This document shows, piece after piece, positions 17,256 through 24,766 of a stretch of DNA of 64,000 nt. Below the pieces are notes generated by a model. It was not told the origin of the DNA. It made no database searches and worked only from the letters and a program-made list of their open reading frames with translations. The position numbers and the translations under genes are program-made. Positions within the stretch are counted from its first letter, which is position 1; each line of letters opens with the position of its first letter. The DNA is from Verrucomicrobiia bacterium (GTDB lineage: Bacteria; Verrucomicrobiota; Verrucomicrobiia; Opitutales; Opitutaceae): the NCBI GenBank assembly GCA_011525695.1, contig WYBX01000065.1, positions 1 to 64,000 of the forward strand, given 5' to 3'.

Positions 17256-19709
17256 TCACTCTACGAACTGCAGTGAGAACAGCCGGGCGCCGCGCATCCG
17301 AATCACGAGCCGGACCGGCTGGCCGCTGAACGCGGAAAGATCCGTGCCTGAGTCGAGCCATTCGACGGGATACCGGAGTTCGTTGCCGCTGACGTACACG
17401 CAGTCGTCGAGGCCATAGCCGGGGATGGCACGACCATCGCCCTGCAGCAGCCCGACCTGGATCCAGCCGGAACCGGCCGTGTCGACGTTGAGGATCAGTT
17501 GGCGACCGGAGAAGACGAGCGGGCGGCTGTATAACACGGCCTCGCGATCGTACGGTGCTTCCGCCGCGACAAAACGGTCGACGCGCTGGACAGTGCGGAA
17601 AATCCCGCGGCGCTCCGGCTTCTTCCGGTAGGTCGAATGATATTCCTCGGTGTTGTACGAATACATCCAGATCTCGTCTCCCCGGCGGACCATGCCCTGC
17701 GCCATGTAGGTCTGGTGAATGTCCATGCCGTCCATCAGCCCGAGGCCGAGCCACACGGGCCGCGGATAGCGAGTCCAGTTCACGCCGTCGCGGCTCGCCA
17801 TGAGCTGGGTCTCGATCGGGCCGGAACCGCGTCCGCGCCGCTCCTCGGCGAGCGTGTTCCGGGTGGCGGGCGGGATTTCCTCATAGTGGAAATACATGCA
17901 CGGGAAGGCCAGGTAGGTGTCTGGCGCCCACGGATACTTCACCGCCTTGGGCACGTAGATGTCGACCGCCTCGGGATCGAAGCCGTCGATTGGCTGGAAC
18001 ACGGTCGGCCATTCGATCCCGATGCCACCGGGCGTGAGCGGCCCGTTGTCGAGATACCAGGGCCGGACCCGATCGAGCCGCGAGGTCGCCGCGGCACGGT
18101 CGTATTCGGCCTGGCTCTTCGGTTCGAAGGGCCACGGCGGCTGGAGGCTGTCCAGCAGCGTCAGGACAAACCGCCGGTCGGTCTTGCCGTGGTGGTTCTC
18201 GCCGAGGTCGCTGCGATGATAGCCCACGTACTGGCCACGCTGATCGTCGTAGAAGACATGGGACTGGGATCCCGACCAGGCGGAGATTGCGGCGGTGGGG
18301 ACGCGTTTCCAGGCGAAGCCGTCGGCCGAGGTGTGCAGGAAGATGCCATGGCCCTCGTCGCCGCTCACGAGTTTCCAGCGTTCCTCAGGAGGAGCCAGGG
18401 GATCGATGAAGACAGCCGGCGTGCCGGCCGCACCGGCCGTGGTGATGTTGGGATAGCTGGGATCGGCCGTCGAGAGCTTCGGCACCGTGAAATTCACCCC
18501 GTCACGCGAAGTGAGGACGCCCAGCTGATCGTTCCGGCCAATCGGGTTGTAAAGCCGGATGACTCCCTGTTCGTCCTCGAGCACGGTGACGTGCTTGCGA
18601 AACGAACCCTGCACTTCGTGGACGAGTTCGACCTTGTCGGGTGGGGTGGGAATGAACGTGACGTTGGTGTGCTGCGGGAAGAGCGCATCGTCGATCAGCA
18701 GGTGTTTGCTCGAGCCAAGGATGACGGGCTCCGTGAACGGATGGTCGGTTGCAAACCGCAGCGGCTCGGTTACAGCGATCTGGCGCGCCGGTGCGCCGGC
18801 GTCCGGGTCCTGCACCAGGCTCGCGGGTGGAGAGAAGGCGGCCTCGTAGGCCTTGCCCCGCGAGATGCGGAGTTCATCCAGCAATCCGGGTAGAGGTCGC
18901 TGCCAGCGCGCGTCGCGTCCGACCGTGAAGTAGGCCTCGTCGCCCTTGGGCAGCGCCGTGAGGGCAGCGGAGACGGCGGCACCAGCCGGCTGGCCATTGA
19001 CATAGTGGATCAGCTCCCGCCGGGCTGCGTCATAGACGAAGGCAAGATGGGTCCAGCGCCCAGGCTGTCGGAGGGCGTTGGCATCTGACGGAATGGCGAC
19101 GCGGGTGCGGGTAGGCTGGTTGACCAGGACGAATCCGGAGCGATCGGCCGCGAGGAGGAGGGCTGTGACGTGGTCGTTTTCGCCCCGAGGGCCGGATCCG
19201 ATTTCGAAGACCACTCCCTCGTTGCCACCCGGGCGATCAGCGGCGGGTTGGTACCAAAATTCCACTGTCCAGTCGAAGGCCCCGAGGTTCAGTCCGGAGG
19301 TGGAGGGGTTCGGGTGTTCGAATTCCTTGCGCAGGTGGTTTTCTCCCGCAGTCAGCAGCGCGGCAAACCGGGCATTGTGCCAGCTGAGCGGCTCGACGGT
19401 CCGGCCGTTTGGAATGGGGAGCTGGGTCAATCCAAAGAGCACGCTGCCTTCGGGAAGGTCGATCTTTGGCTGCTCCGCGGTCGAAAGCGCCCGGCCGAAC
19501 TTTCCCGGAACGATGCTGCCTCCCGGACCCAGGACGAGTCCAAGACCCGAGGATCCATGGTCGGCGATCACACTGCTCGGGTACATACCGGCAGGTTCGT
19601 CGAAGGCCCAGAAGGCGACGGTCTCGGCCGCGAAAAGCGCGGGAGCAAGGGGCAGGGCGATTGCGAGCGCGGCGCCACGGAATAGGGTGGAGAGAGTGGA
19701 TTGGTTCAT
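17256..19709 (-). CDS. Secreted LamG + sialidase-like beta-propeller protein
   Basis: An 817-residue protein starting at 19709 (MNQSTLSTLFRGAALAIALP, signal peptide ending near ALFAAE). The frame runs open 78 codons further upstream, but that lies in the regulatory region. About residues 35-280 form a concanavalin/LamG-type domain (AFWAFDEPAGMYPSSVIADH at its start; FDWTVEFWYQPAADRPGGNEG; THLAFVYDAARRELIHYVNG). The rest is a five-bladed GH32/43/sialidase-like propeller with Asp-box-like turns TSRDGVNFTVP, SADGFAWKRV and ASRDGVNWTRYP. It is a paralogue of the protein at 38.3-40.7 kb. Likely a periplasmic or surface glycan hydrolase or binding protein; the catalytic mechanism cannot be assigned. 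A 17-bp direct-repeat motif lies 124 bases upstream of the start. Confidence 0.85.
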   Translation of the reverse strand: MNQSTLSTLFRGAALAIALPLAPALFAAETVAFWAFDEPAGMYPSSVIADHGSSGLGLVLGPGGSIVPGKFGRALSTAEQPKIDLPEGSVLFGLTQLPIPNGRTVEPLSWHNARFAALLTAGENHLRKEFEHPNPSTSGLNLGAFDWTVEFWYQPAADRPGGNEGVVFEIGSGPRGENDHVTALLLAADRSGFVLVNQPTRTRVAIPSDANALRQPGRWTHLAFVYDAARRELIHYVNGQPAGAAVSAALTALPKGDEAYFTVGRDARWQRPLPGLLDELRISRGKAYEAAFSPPASLVQDPDAGAPARQIAVTEPLRFATDHPFTEPVILGSSKHLLIDDALFPQHTNVTFIPTPPDKVELVHEVQGSFRKHVTVLEDEQGVIRLYNPIGRNDQLGVLTSRDGVNFTVPKLSTADPSYPNITTAGAAGTPAVFIDPLAPPEERWKLVSGDEGHGIFLHTSADGFAWKRVPTAAISAWSGSQSHVFYDDQRGQYVGYHRSDLGENHHGKTDRRFVLTLLDSLQPPWPFEPKSQAEYDRAAATSRLDRVRPWYLDNGPLTPGGIGIEWPTVFQPIDGFDPEAVDIYVPKAVKYPWAPDTYLAFPCMYFHYEEIPPATRNTLAEERRGRGSGPIETQLMASRDGVNWTRYPRPVWLGLGLMDGMDIHQTYMAQGMVRRGDEIWMYSYNTEEYHSTYRKKPERRGIFRTVQRVDRFVAAEAPYDREAVLYSRPLVFSGRQLILNVDTAGSGWIQVGLLQGDGRAIPGYGLDDCVYVSGNELRYPVEWLDSGTDLSAFSGQPVRLVIRMRGARLFSLQFVE

Positions 19710-19832
19710 GGGGAGGAAGCGCAGGTTGATCGCAGGACGGCGGGAAGTGCGTTTGGAGCAAACCGGACCGCGGGGCCCAAGGGGCCCAACACGGAAGCGC
19801 GATGAACGAAGAAGCATGCGCGTTAACGAGCA

Positions 19833-19849
19833 TGAAATAGATGAAAATA
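19833..19849 (-). promoter_or_regulatory. 17-bp direct-repeat motif, instance A
   Basis: On the minus strand this reads TATTTTCATCTATTTCA: two TTTCA units 9 bases apart. It lies 124 bases upstream of the LamG/propeller gene. It matches instances at 24.6, 30.0 and 33.0 kb. Confidence 0.6.
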
Positions 19850-20111
19850 ACCCGAAAGGGGCAACCTGGGATGGAGCCTTCCCGGCACCTGATGGGGCAT
19901 GGCTTATAAGCATCGTACAATAAATTGTTAGTGAAAGATTCATGGGCCAGTCTCTCGGCCGACACCCTGTTTAATTGTATGAAATTAAGGCGTTGGGCCG
20001 CGATGCGCGGGACAGGGCCCAGCCGGGCGTTGCATTCATGGCTGACAGAGCGGAAACTGCATCCCATCGGCGCTAGGGGGCTCGGCTGCCGCCAAATTGC
20101 GCGATTATGGC

Positions 20112-20142
20112 TATTTCAACTGTTGACAATGCCATATTTCAC
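20112..20142 (+). promoter_or_regulatory. Upstream block shared with the second TonB receptor, copy 1
   Basis: TATTTCA at 20112-20118 is followed by TTGACA (20123-20128), a perfect -35-like box, and by CATATTTCA. The same order (TATTTCAA, TTGACAAT, ATATTTCA) with near-identical spacing precedes the TonB receptor at 55.3 kb. It lies about 130-150 bases before the start codon. Probably a promoter plus operator; the -10 box is unclear. Confidence 0.5.
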
Positions 20143-20270
20143 CCTCCGTATTTACGCAGATGTAATTCTCTTTTTCCGAGAGTGCATCCAAATCCCCCCA
20201 GCCCCCTCACCCCCCATGTAACGATGGCTGTCCGGCCCAATGCCGGCGTCATCCAGCAAGTGCAAAACCA

Positions 20271-23126
20271 ATGAACACCAAACGTGCGTCTGTCTTCCGC
20301 GGCCTTCTTGCCGCGTTCAGCCTTGGAGCGGTCGTCCAGCAAGCCCAGGCCGGCGACATCGTCGGCAGCGTGATGGAATCCACCAACCGGAAGGGGCTCC
20401 CCGGAGCCTCAATCAGCATAGCTGAGACCGGTCGCGTGGTCTTTGCCGATGACGGCGGTCGCTTTCGAATCAGCGGGCTGAGCGAGGGGAGTTATACCCT
20501 CGAGGCCAATTACATCAGCTACGAGCCCAAGGTCGCCACTGTCCGCGTGCCGGCAACCGGTATGATCGAGGTGATGATCGAGGTCAGCGCGAGCGAGGTC
20601 GTGAAACTGGACAAGTTCGTGGTCGAGGGATACCGCGAGGGCCGGTCCCGCGCGATCCAGCAGAAGCTGAACCAGGTCAACATTGCCGACATCATTGCGG
20701 CCGACTCGATCGGCAACCTGCCGGATCGGAATGTATCCGAGGCCGCGGGACGGATGCCCGGCGTGAGCACCACGGGGATTGATCAGGGCGAGAGCTCCTA
20801 CGTGTCGATTCGCGGCGTTGAGCCGAACCTGAACCAGGTGCTGATGGACGGCGCGGTGATGGCCGCTCCCGGCGGAACCCGGCTCGGCCGTGCGGTGCCA
20901 CTGGATGCGCTGGTTGCCACCCAGGTGTCCTCGATCGAGGTGACCAAGAGCATCACGCCCGACATGGACGCCAACTCGCTGGGTGGGACGGTCAACATCA
21001 AGACGGCGGGACCCTTTGATCACGAGGGGTTCAAGGTCTCCGGAACGGTCCAGGGCAACTACAACGAGACGACGGAAAAGACGGACCTGCTGGCGAAGGT
21101 GAGTGCGTCGACGCTTTTCGGAGAAAAGAAGACCTGGGGCGTCGCGGCCACGGCCAGCTACGACAAGCGGAGCTACTCGAACCACTGGCTGCAGACCGGC
21201 TGGAATCTGCGGACGATCAACGGGACGGACATGTATCTGCCGAGCGGGCTCGAGATCAAACCCGAGGAGGGCTCAATCGCGCGGAAAGGTGGCAATCTTG
21301 CCATCGAGTTCCGGCCGGACGCCGACACCCAGCTTTACCTCAAGCCGAGCTATTCCCTGCAGGAGCGGAACGAGCATACGGTGGAGATCATCCACTCCGT
21401 GGACAATGCTGCCAGTCGCGTGACGTTGCTCTCGCCGACCAAGGCATTGTTCGACGGCACGCGGACCCGTACGGAACGCCGTGACTTCGACACGCTCCGG
21501 GAGCAGAGCATCTTGAATGTCGTGGGAGGGATCAAGAAGGTGATGGGCAGCTTCACCCTGGAGCCCATGGCGAGCTATTCCGCGGCCAAGGAGGATCGGA
21601 TCCATGATAACATTCTCGCCTTCCGCAACAGCACCGGCGGTACCGGCCCGATTACTATCGACTGGGGAACCTTCGACTTCGTCAGCTTCGAGGAGGATCC
21701 GGCGATTGACATCCCGAGCAAGTATCCGCTTCGCCGGACCCGTGAGGATTTTGGCATTGTGGACGAGAAGACCTATACGGCGAAGATCGATCTGCGATGG
21801 GACAGCGACAATCTGATGGGGCATCAGGGGTTCCTGAAGACCGGTTTCAAGTACTTGCAGCGCGACCGTGTCGTCGACCTCGAATCGCGGCGTCTGGTAC
21901 CGGTGGGAAGCTGGAACTTGGGGAATGTGGGGAGCACGCGGCCGTCGGTTCCCGTGTATGAAGGCCGTTACCAGAGCGGATTCCTCATCGATCCGGGACC
22001 GACGTGGGATTACATCCACTCCAATCCGGCGCTTACAGCGGTGGACCCCGTCGATGCGGCGGCCAATTCGACCGAGGACGATTATTCCACGAACGAGTAC
22101 ATCTATGCCCTGTATGGCATGGGCAGCGTTACGATCAAGAAACTCACGCTCCTGGGCGGTGTCCGCTGGGAGAAGACGGATGCCACGATTCGGGCAGTCG
22201 AGGCGCGTACCTTCGGAGGTTCGTTTGTAGGCTACTTCCCGGCATCGGGGACTTCGAGCTTCGACGAATACTGCCCGAATCTGCAGGCCGTCTACAGTTT
22301 TACCGATCGCACGCGGCTGCGCGCAGCGGTGACCAGGACGATTGGCCGGCCCGCCTACGAGGACACGCGGCCGTTCTCGAATTTCCAGTTCTCGCAACTG
22401 GCCAGTCCGGCCAACTCTGCGTACCCATATTCCGGCCAGCTTAATATAGGCAATCCCGACCTGAAACCCTACTCCTCGATCAATTACGACTTGTCCGTCG
22501 AGTGGTATCCGAAGGCGACGGGCGGCATCATCTCCGTGGCCGGATTCCACAAGGAAATCAAGGATCCCATTTACGGGTTCACCGAGTTGCAGGAAGACGT
22601 CACGTACGGCGGCCTTGGGCTCGAGACGCTCAACCTCACGAGCCGGCGAAACGCCGACAGCGGCAAGATCACCGGGGTGGAACTCAACGTCTACCAGCCG
22701 TTCAAGTTCCTGCCGTCACCGTTTGATGGATTCGGCATCGATGCGAACCTGACCTTCATCGACTCGGAGACCAAGGTGCCGACGCGGCCAACGGAGAGTT
22801 TCCCCTTCTTCAGGCAGCCGACGAAAATCCGGAATGTAACGCTGTTTTACGAGCGGATGGGATTCTCGGGACGCGTGGCTTACACTTACTCGGATCGCCA
22901 AATCGAAACGTTGGGTAATGGAGTGCTGAACGACCGTTATCGGGTGCCGCGGTACCAGATCGACGTGCAACTCAAGTATCGTTTCAGCAAGAACTACTCG
23001 ATCACGGGATCGGTGCGCAACCTCACCCGTGAGAAGGAGCAGCGGTCCACCGGTGTCTACAACCTGATGCAGTACAGCCGACTGCTCGATCGCGACTACA
23101 AGCTCGGAATCGATTTCAACTTCTAG
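20271..23126 (+). CDS. TonB-dependent receptor with CarboxypepD_reg-like N-terminus
   Basis: A 951-residue outer-membrane importer. The signal peptide ends at QQAQAG (about residue 28). A carboxypeptidase-regulatory-like beta-sandwich follows (GDIVGSVMESTNRKGLPGAS to about residue 110), then a TonB-box-like segment (VVKLDKFVVEGYREG), a plug domain (ADSIGNLPDRNVSEAAGRMP ... SIRGVEPNLNQVLMDGA) and a 22-strand barrel ending in an aromatic residue (GIDFNF). The layout fits the TIGR01782 group, known for uptake of glycan oligomers in Xanthomonas and Caulobacter. Paralogue of the receptor at 55.3 kb. No SusD-like partner is nearby. Probable role: import of polysaccharide fragments for this region. 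Confidence 0.93.
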   Translation: MNTKRASVFRGLLAAFSLGAVVQQAQAGDIVGSVMESTNRKGLPGASISIAETGRVVFADDGGRFRISGLSEGSYTLEANYISYEPKVATVRVPATGMIEVMIEVSASEVVKLDKFVVEGYREGRSRAIQQKLNQVNIADIIAADSIGNLPDRNVSEAAGRMPGVSTTGIDQGESSYVSIRGVEPNLNQVLMDGAVMAAPGGTRLGRAVPLDALVATQVSSIEVTKSITPDMDANSLGGTVNIKTAGPFDHEGFKVSGTVQGNYNETTEKTDLLAKVSASTLFGEKKTWGVAATASYDKRSYSNHWLQTGWNLRTINGTDMYLPSGLEIKPEEGSIARKGGNLAIEFRPDADTQLYLKPSYSLQERNEHTVEIIHSVDNAASRVTLLSPTKALFDGTRTRTERRDFDTLREQSILNVVGGIKKVMGSFTLEPMASYSAAKEDRIHDNILAFRNSTGGTGPITIDWGTFDFVSFEEDPAIDIPSKYPLRRTREDFGIVDEKTYTAKIDLRWDSDNLMGHQGFLKTGFKYLQRDRVVDLESRRLVPVGSWNLGNVGSTRPSVPVYEGRYQSGFLIDPGPTWDYIHSNPALTAVDPVDAAANSTEDDYSTNEYIYALYGMGSVTIKKLTLLGGVRWEKTDATIRAVEARTFGGSFVGYFPASGTSSFDEYCPNLQAVYSFTDRTRLRAAVTRTIGRPAYEDTRPFSNFQFSQLASPANSAYPYSGQLNIGNPDLKPYSSINYDLSVEWYPKATGGIISVAGFHKEIKDPIYGFTELQEDVTYGGLGLETLNLTSRRNADSGKITGVELNVYQPFKFLPSPFDGFGIDANLTFIDSETKVPTRPTESFPFFRQPTKIRNVTLFYERMGFSGRVAYTYSDRQIETLGNGVLNDRYRVPRYQIDVQLKYRFSKNYSITGSVRNLTREKEQRSTGVYNLMQYSRLLDRDYKLGIDFNF

Positions 23127-23227
23127 GCTGGAATTCCTCAGGCCACTGATCGCACGCGATGGGCACGGATGGGATCTTCCCTCTGTGCCCATCAGCATTT
23201 CTGGGGCTGAAGCAGAAGCCTCCAAAC
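23127..23227. other. Convergent gap with a short palindromic tract
   Basis: Non-coding space between the receptor and the amidohydrolase. It contains GATGGGCAC (23159-23167) and GTGCCCATC (23186-23194), an exact inverted repeat that could act as a terminator for the receptor. Nothing else is recognisable. Confidence 0.45.
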
Positions 23228-23324
23228 GAAAATGCCGCGGGCATTTTCAATTGGCAGCATGTCGGCTGCGTCAGCCTTACCGTCGGCATCTTTACGTCGA
23301 AGCGCCGTAAGGCCGACAGGCTGC
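23228..23324 (-). repeat. Two-hairpin post-stop element, copy 2
   Basis: In minus-strand orientation it begins one base after the stop of the amidohydrolase. Stem 1 arms are CCGACAGGCTGC (23313-23324) and GCAGCATGTCGG (23254-23265), with one mismatch. The near-palindrome GAAAATGCC-GCG-GGCATTTTC occupies 23228-23248. Order and polarity relative to the gene are the same as in copies 1 and 3. Confidence 0.75.
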
Positions 23325-23325
23325 T

Positions 23326-24432
23326 CTAGAGCCGGAAGAGCTGGCGCGCGTTGCGCGAGAAAATCTTCTCTTCTGCGCCGGCGGAGAGACCGGCGTCGTG
23401 CACGCATTGGACAATGAGGCTCGGGTCGACCCAGGGATGATCGCTCGAGTAGAGCAGCCGGTCCTCGCCGATGAAGTCATGCCCGAATTTGATCGCAAGC
23501 GGCAGGGGCGATACGACGTCGAGCCAGATGCTGCGCAGGTATTCGCTTGGCGCCCGGGTGAGGTTCCGCGGCCCGCGCTTCAGGACCTGCACCTGGTGAT
23601 CGAGCCGGCCGACGATGTAGGGCAGGGTGCCGCCGAGGTGCGGGCAGACCAGCTTCAGCTGGGGAAACTCGTCGAGCAGCCCGGACATGATCAGCCGGGT
23701 GAGCGCGATGGTGTTGTCGAACATGTTGCCGAGCGTGCTGGTCATCTCGTACTCCTTGACGAGATCCGTCGTGATGGGCTTGGCCGGGTGCAGCAGCACC
23801 GGAATGTCGAGTTCCGCGGCCCGCGCGAAAAGCGGCCGGAATTCCAGTTCGTCGGGGAAGCGGCCGGCGAGGTTCGTATAGAGCAGAATCCCCTTCATCC
23901 CGAGCGTGTGCACGCAACGGTCGAGTTCCGTGAGCGACGCGCGCATATCCTGCAGCGGCAGCACGCAGAGGCCGAAGAAGCGGGTGGGGTGGCGGCGGAC
24001 CACCCCCGCAATGAAATCGTTGAGCAACTGGGCAACGGACGGGCCGTCGGTGCCAAACCACTCCGGCCCCGGATCGTTGATGCTGAGCGCGGTCATGGCT
24101 ATGCCGGCGGCATCCATCGCGGCCAGTTTTGCGTCCACATCCATGTAGTGGGGTGGAATCTTCCGCAGCCAGTCGCCCATCTTGACGATGCGAACGCCAT
24201 CGCGGGTGAAGACGCGCGGATCGGCTTGGCGCTTTTCCATGAGGGCGACGAGCTCGGGACAGAAGAGGTGGCTCTGGCAGTCGATTCTCCGACCGGCGGC
24301 CGCCGCCAGACCGGAGGCGGGAGCGGGCGAGGCGGCGGCGATGGCGGTTGAAGCGAGGCCGGCGGTGGCGGTGGCGGCGGTCATGGCGGTGAGAAATTCA
24401 CGCCGGGTGAAGGGGGGCGGTAGTGTATCCAT
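23326..24432 (-). CDS. Tat-exported amidohydrolase-family protein (amidohydrolase 2 / ACMSD-like)
   Basis: A 368-residue protein. Start 24432 (MDTLPPPFTRREFLTAMTAA) supplies a twin-arginine signal; upstream in-frame codons are ignored. The body is a TIM-barrel metal hydrolase or decarboxylase of the ACMSD/amidohydrolase-2 type: RIDCQSHLFCPELVALMEKR at the first strand, LSINDPGPEWFG, IPVLLHPAKPIT with a metal-ligand His, LVCPHLGGTLPY with another, and a late DRLLYSSDHPWVDPS carrying the catalytic Asp. The first metal motif is x-S-H rather than the common H-x-H. Substrate is not predictable; relatives hydrolyse lactones or decarboxylate aromatic acids. A two-hairpin repeat follows its stop. Confidence 0.82.
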   Translation of the reverse strand: MDTLPPPFTRREFLTAMTAATATAGLASTAIAAASPAPASGLAAAAGRRIDCQSHLFCPELVALMEKRQADPRVFTRDGVRIVKMGDWLRKIPPHYMDVDAKLAAMDAAGIAMTALSINDPGPEWFGTDGPSVAQLLNDFIAGVVRRHPTRFFGLCVLPLQDMRASLTELDRCVHTLGMKGILLYTNLAGRFPDELEFRPLFARAAELDIPVLLHPAKPITTDLVKEYEMTSTLGNMFDNTIALTRLIMSGLLDEFPQLKLVCPHLGGTLPYIVGRLDHQVQVLKRGPRNLTRAPSEYLRSIWLDVVSPLPLAIKFGHDFIGEDRLLYSSDHPWVDPSLIVQCVHDAGLSAGAEEKIFSRNARQLFRL

Positions 24433-24558
24433 GGAACTGGGAGGCGGGAGAGGCGGGTGGCAGGTAGCCGGATGATGGCGGTGAGGGACGAACGGGGTGC
24501 GGAACTTCGGCGGGGAGCCGCCGCCCAAGGCGAGCCGGGAGTGACCCGAAATCAACGA

Positions 24559-24575
24559 TGAAAATGACGAAAATA
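24559..24575 (-). promoter_or_regulatory. 17-bp direct-repeat motif, instance D
   Basis: The minus strand reads TATTTTCGTCATTTTCA, 127 bases upstream of the amidohydrolase start. It differs from the consensus at few positions and keeps the 9-base repeat spacing. Confidence 0.5.
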
Positions 24576-24618
24576 CCCCTGACCACCTTGCACATGAGGC
24601 CGGATCCGCACCGGAAGC

Positions 24619-24635
24619 TATTTCACGCTATTGCA
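24619..24635 (+). promoter_or_regulatory. 17-bp direct-repeat motif, instance E
   Basis: The plus strand reads TATTTCACGCTATTGCA, a 13/17 match to the consensus, 131 bases upstream of the FGE-propeller gene. Confidence 0.45.
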
Positions 24636-24766
24636 TTCTTGCCCGTCGAACGACTCGGGGCAGAACGTCCGTCGCGTTCGGTTTCCATCAGTGAGAGTTC
24701 CCGATGGTCCGTGCCGTTTCCCTTTCAGCCGGTAACCGCCGATGAATGGCCGAACGCCTCCCCACC

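Larger units (their letters stand above)
19710..20270. promoter_or_regulatory. Divergent regulatory region between the LamG protein and the TonB receptor
   Basis: 561 bases without a credible gene and clearly richer in A+T than its surroundings. It contains the direct-repeat motif serving the minus gene (19833-19849), a small inverted repeat ACAAT-AA-ATTGT (19917-19928) and the TonB-receptor upstream block (20112-20142). Both flanking genes must start here. Confidence 0.7.
24433..24766. promoter_or_regulatory. Divergent regulatory region, amidohydrolase / FGE-propeller gene
   Basis: 334 bases without a gene, with two instances of the 17-bp direct-repeat motif facing opposite ways (24559-24575 minus, 24619-24635 plus). 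Each lies about 130 bases from the start codon it faces, so the two genes may be controlled by the same factor. Confidence 0.6.
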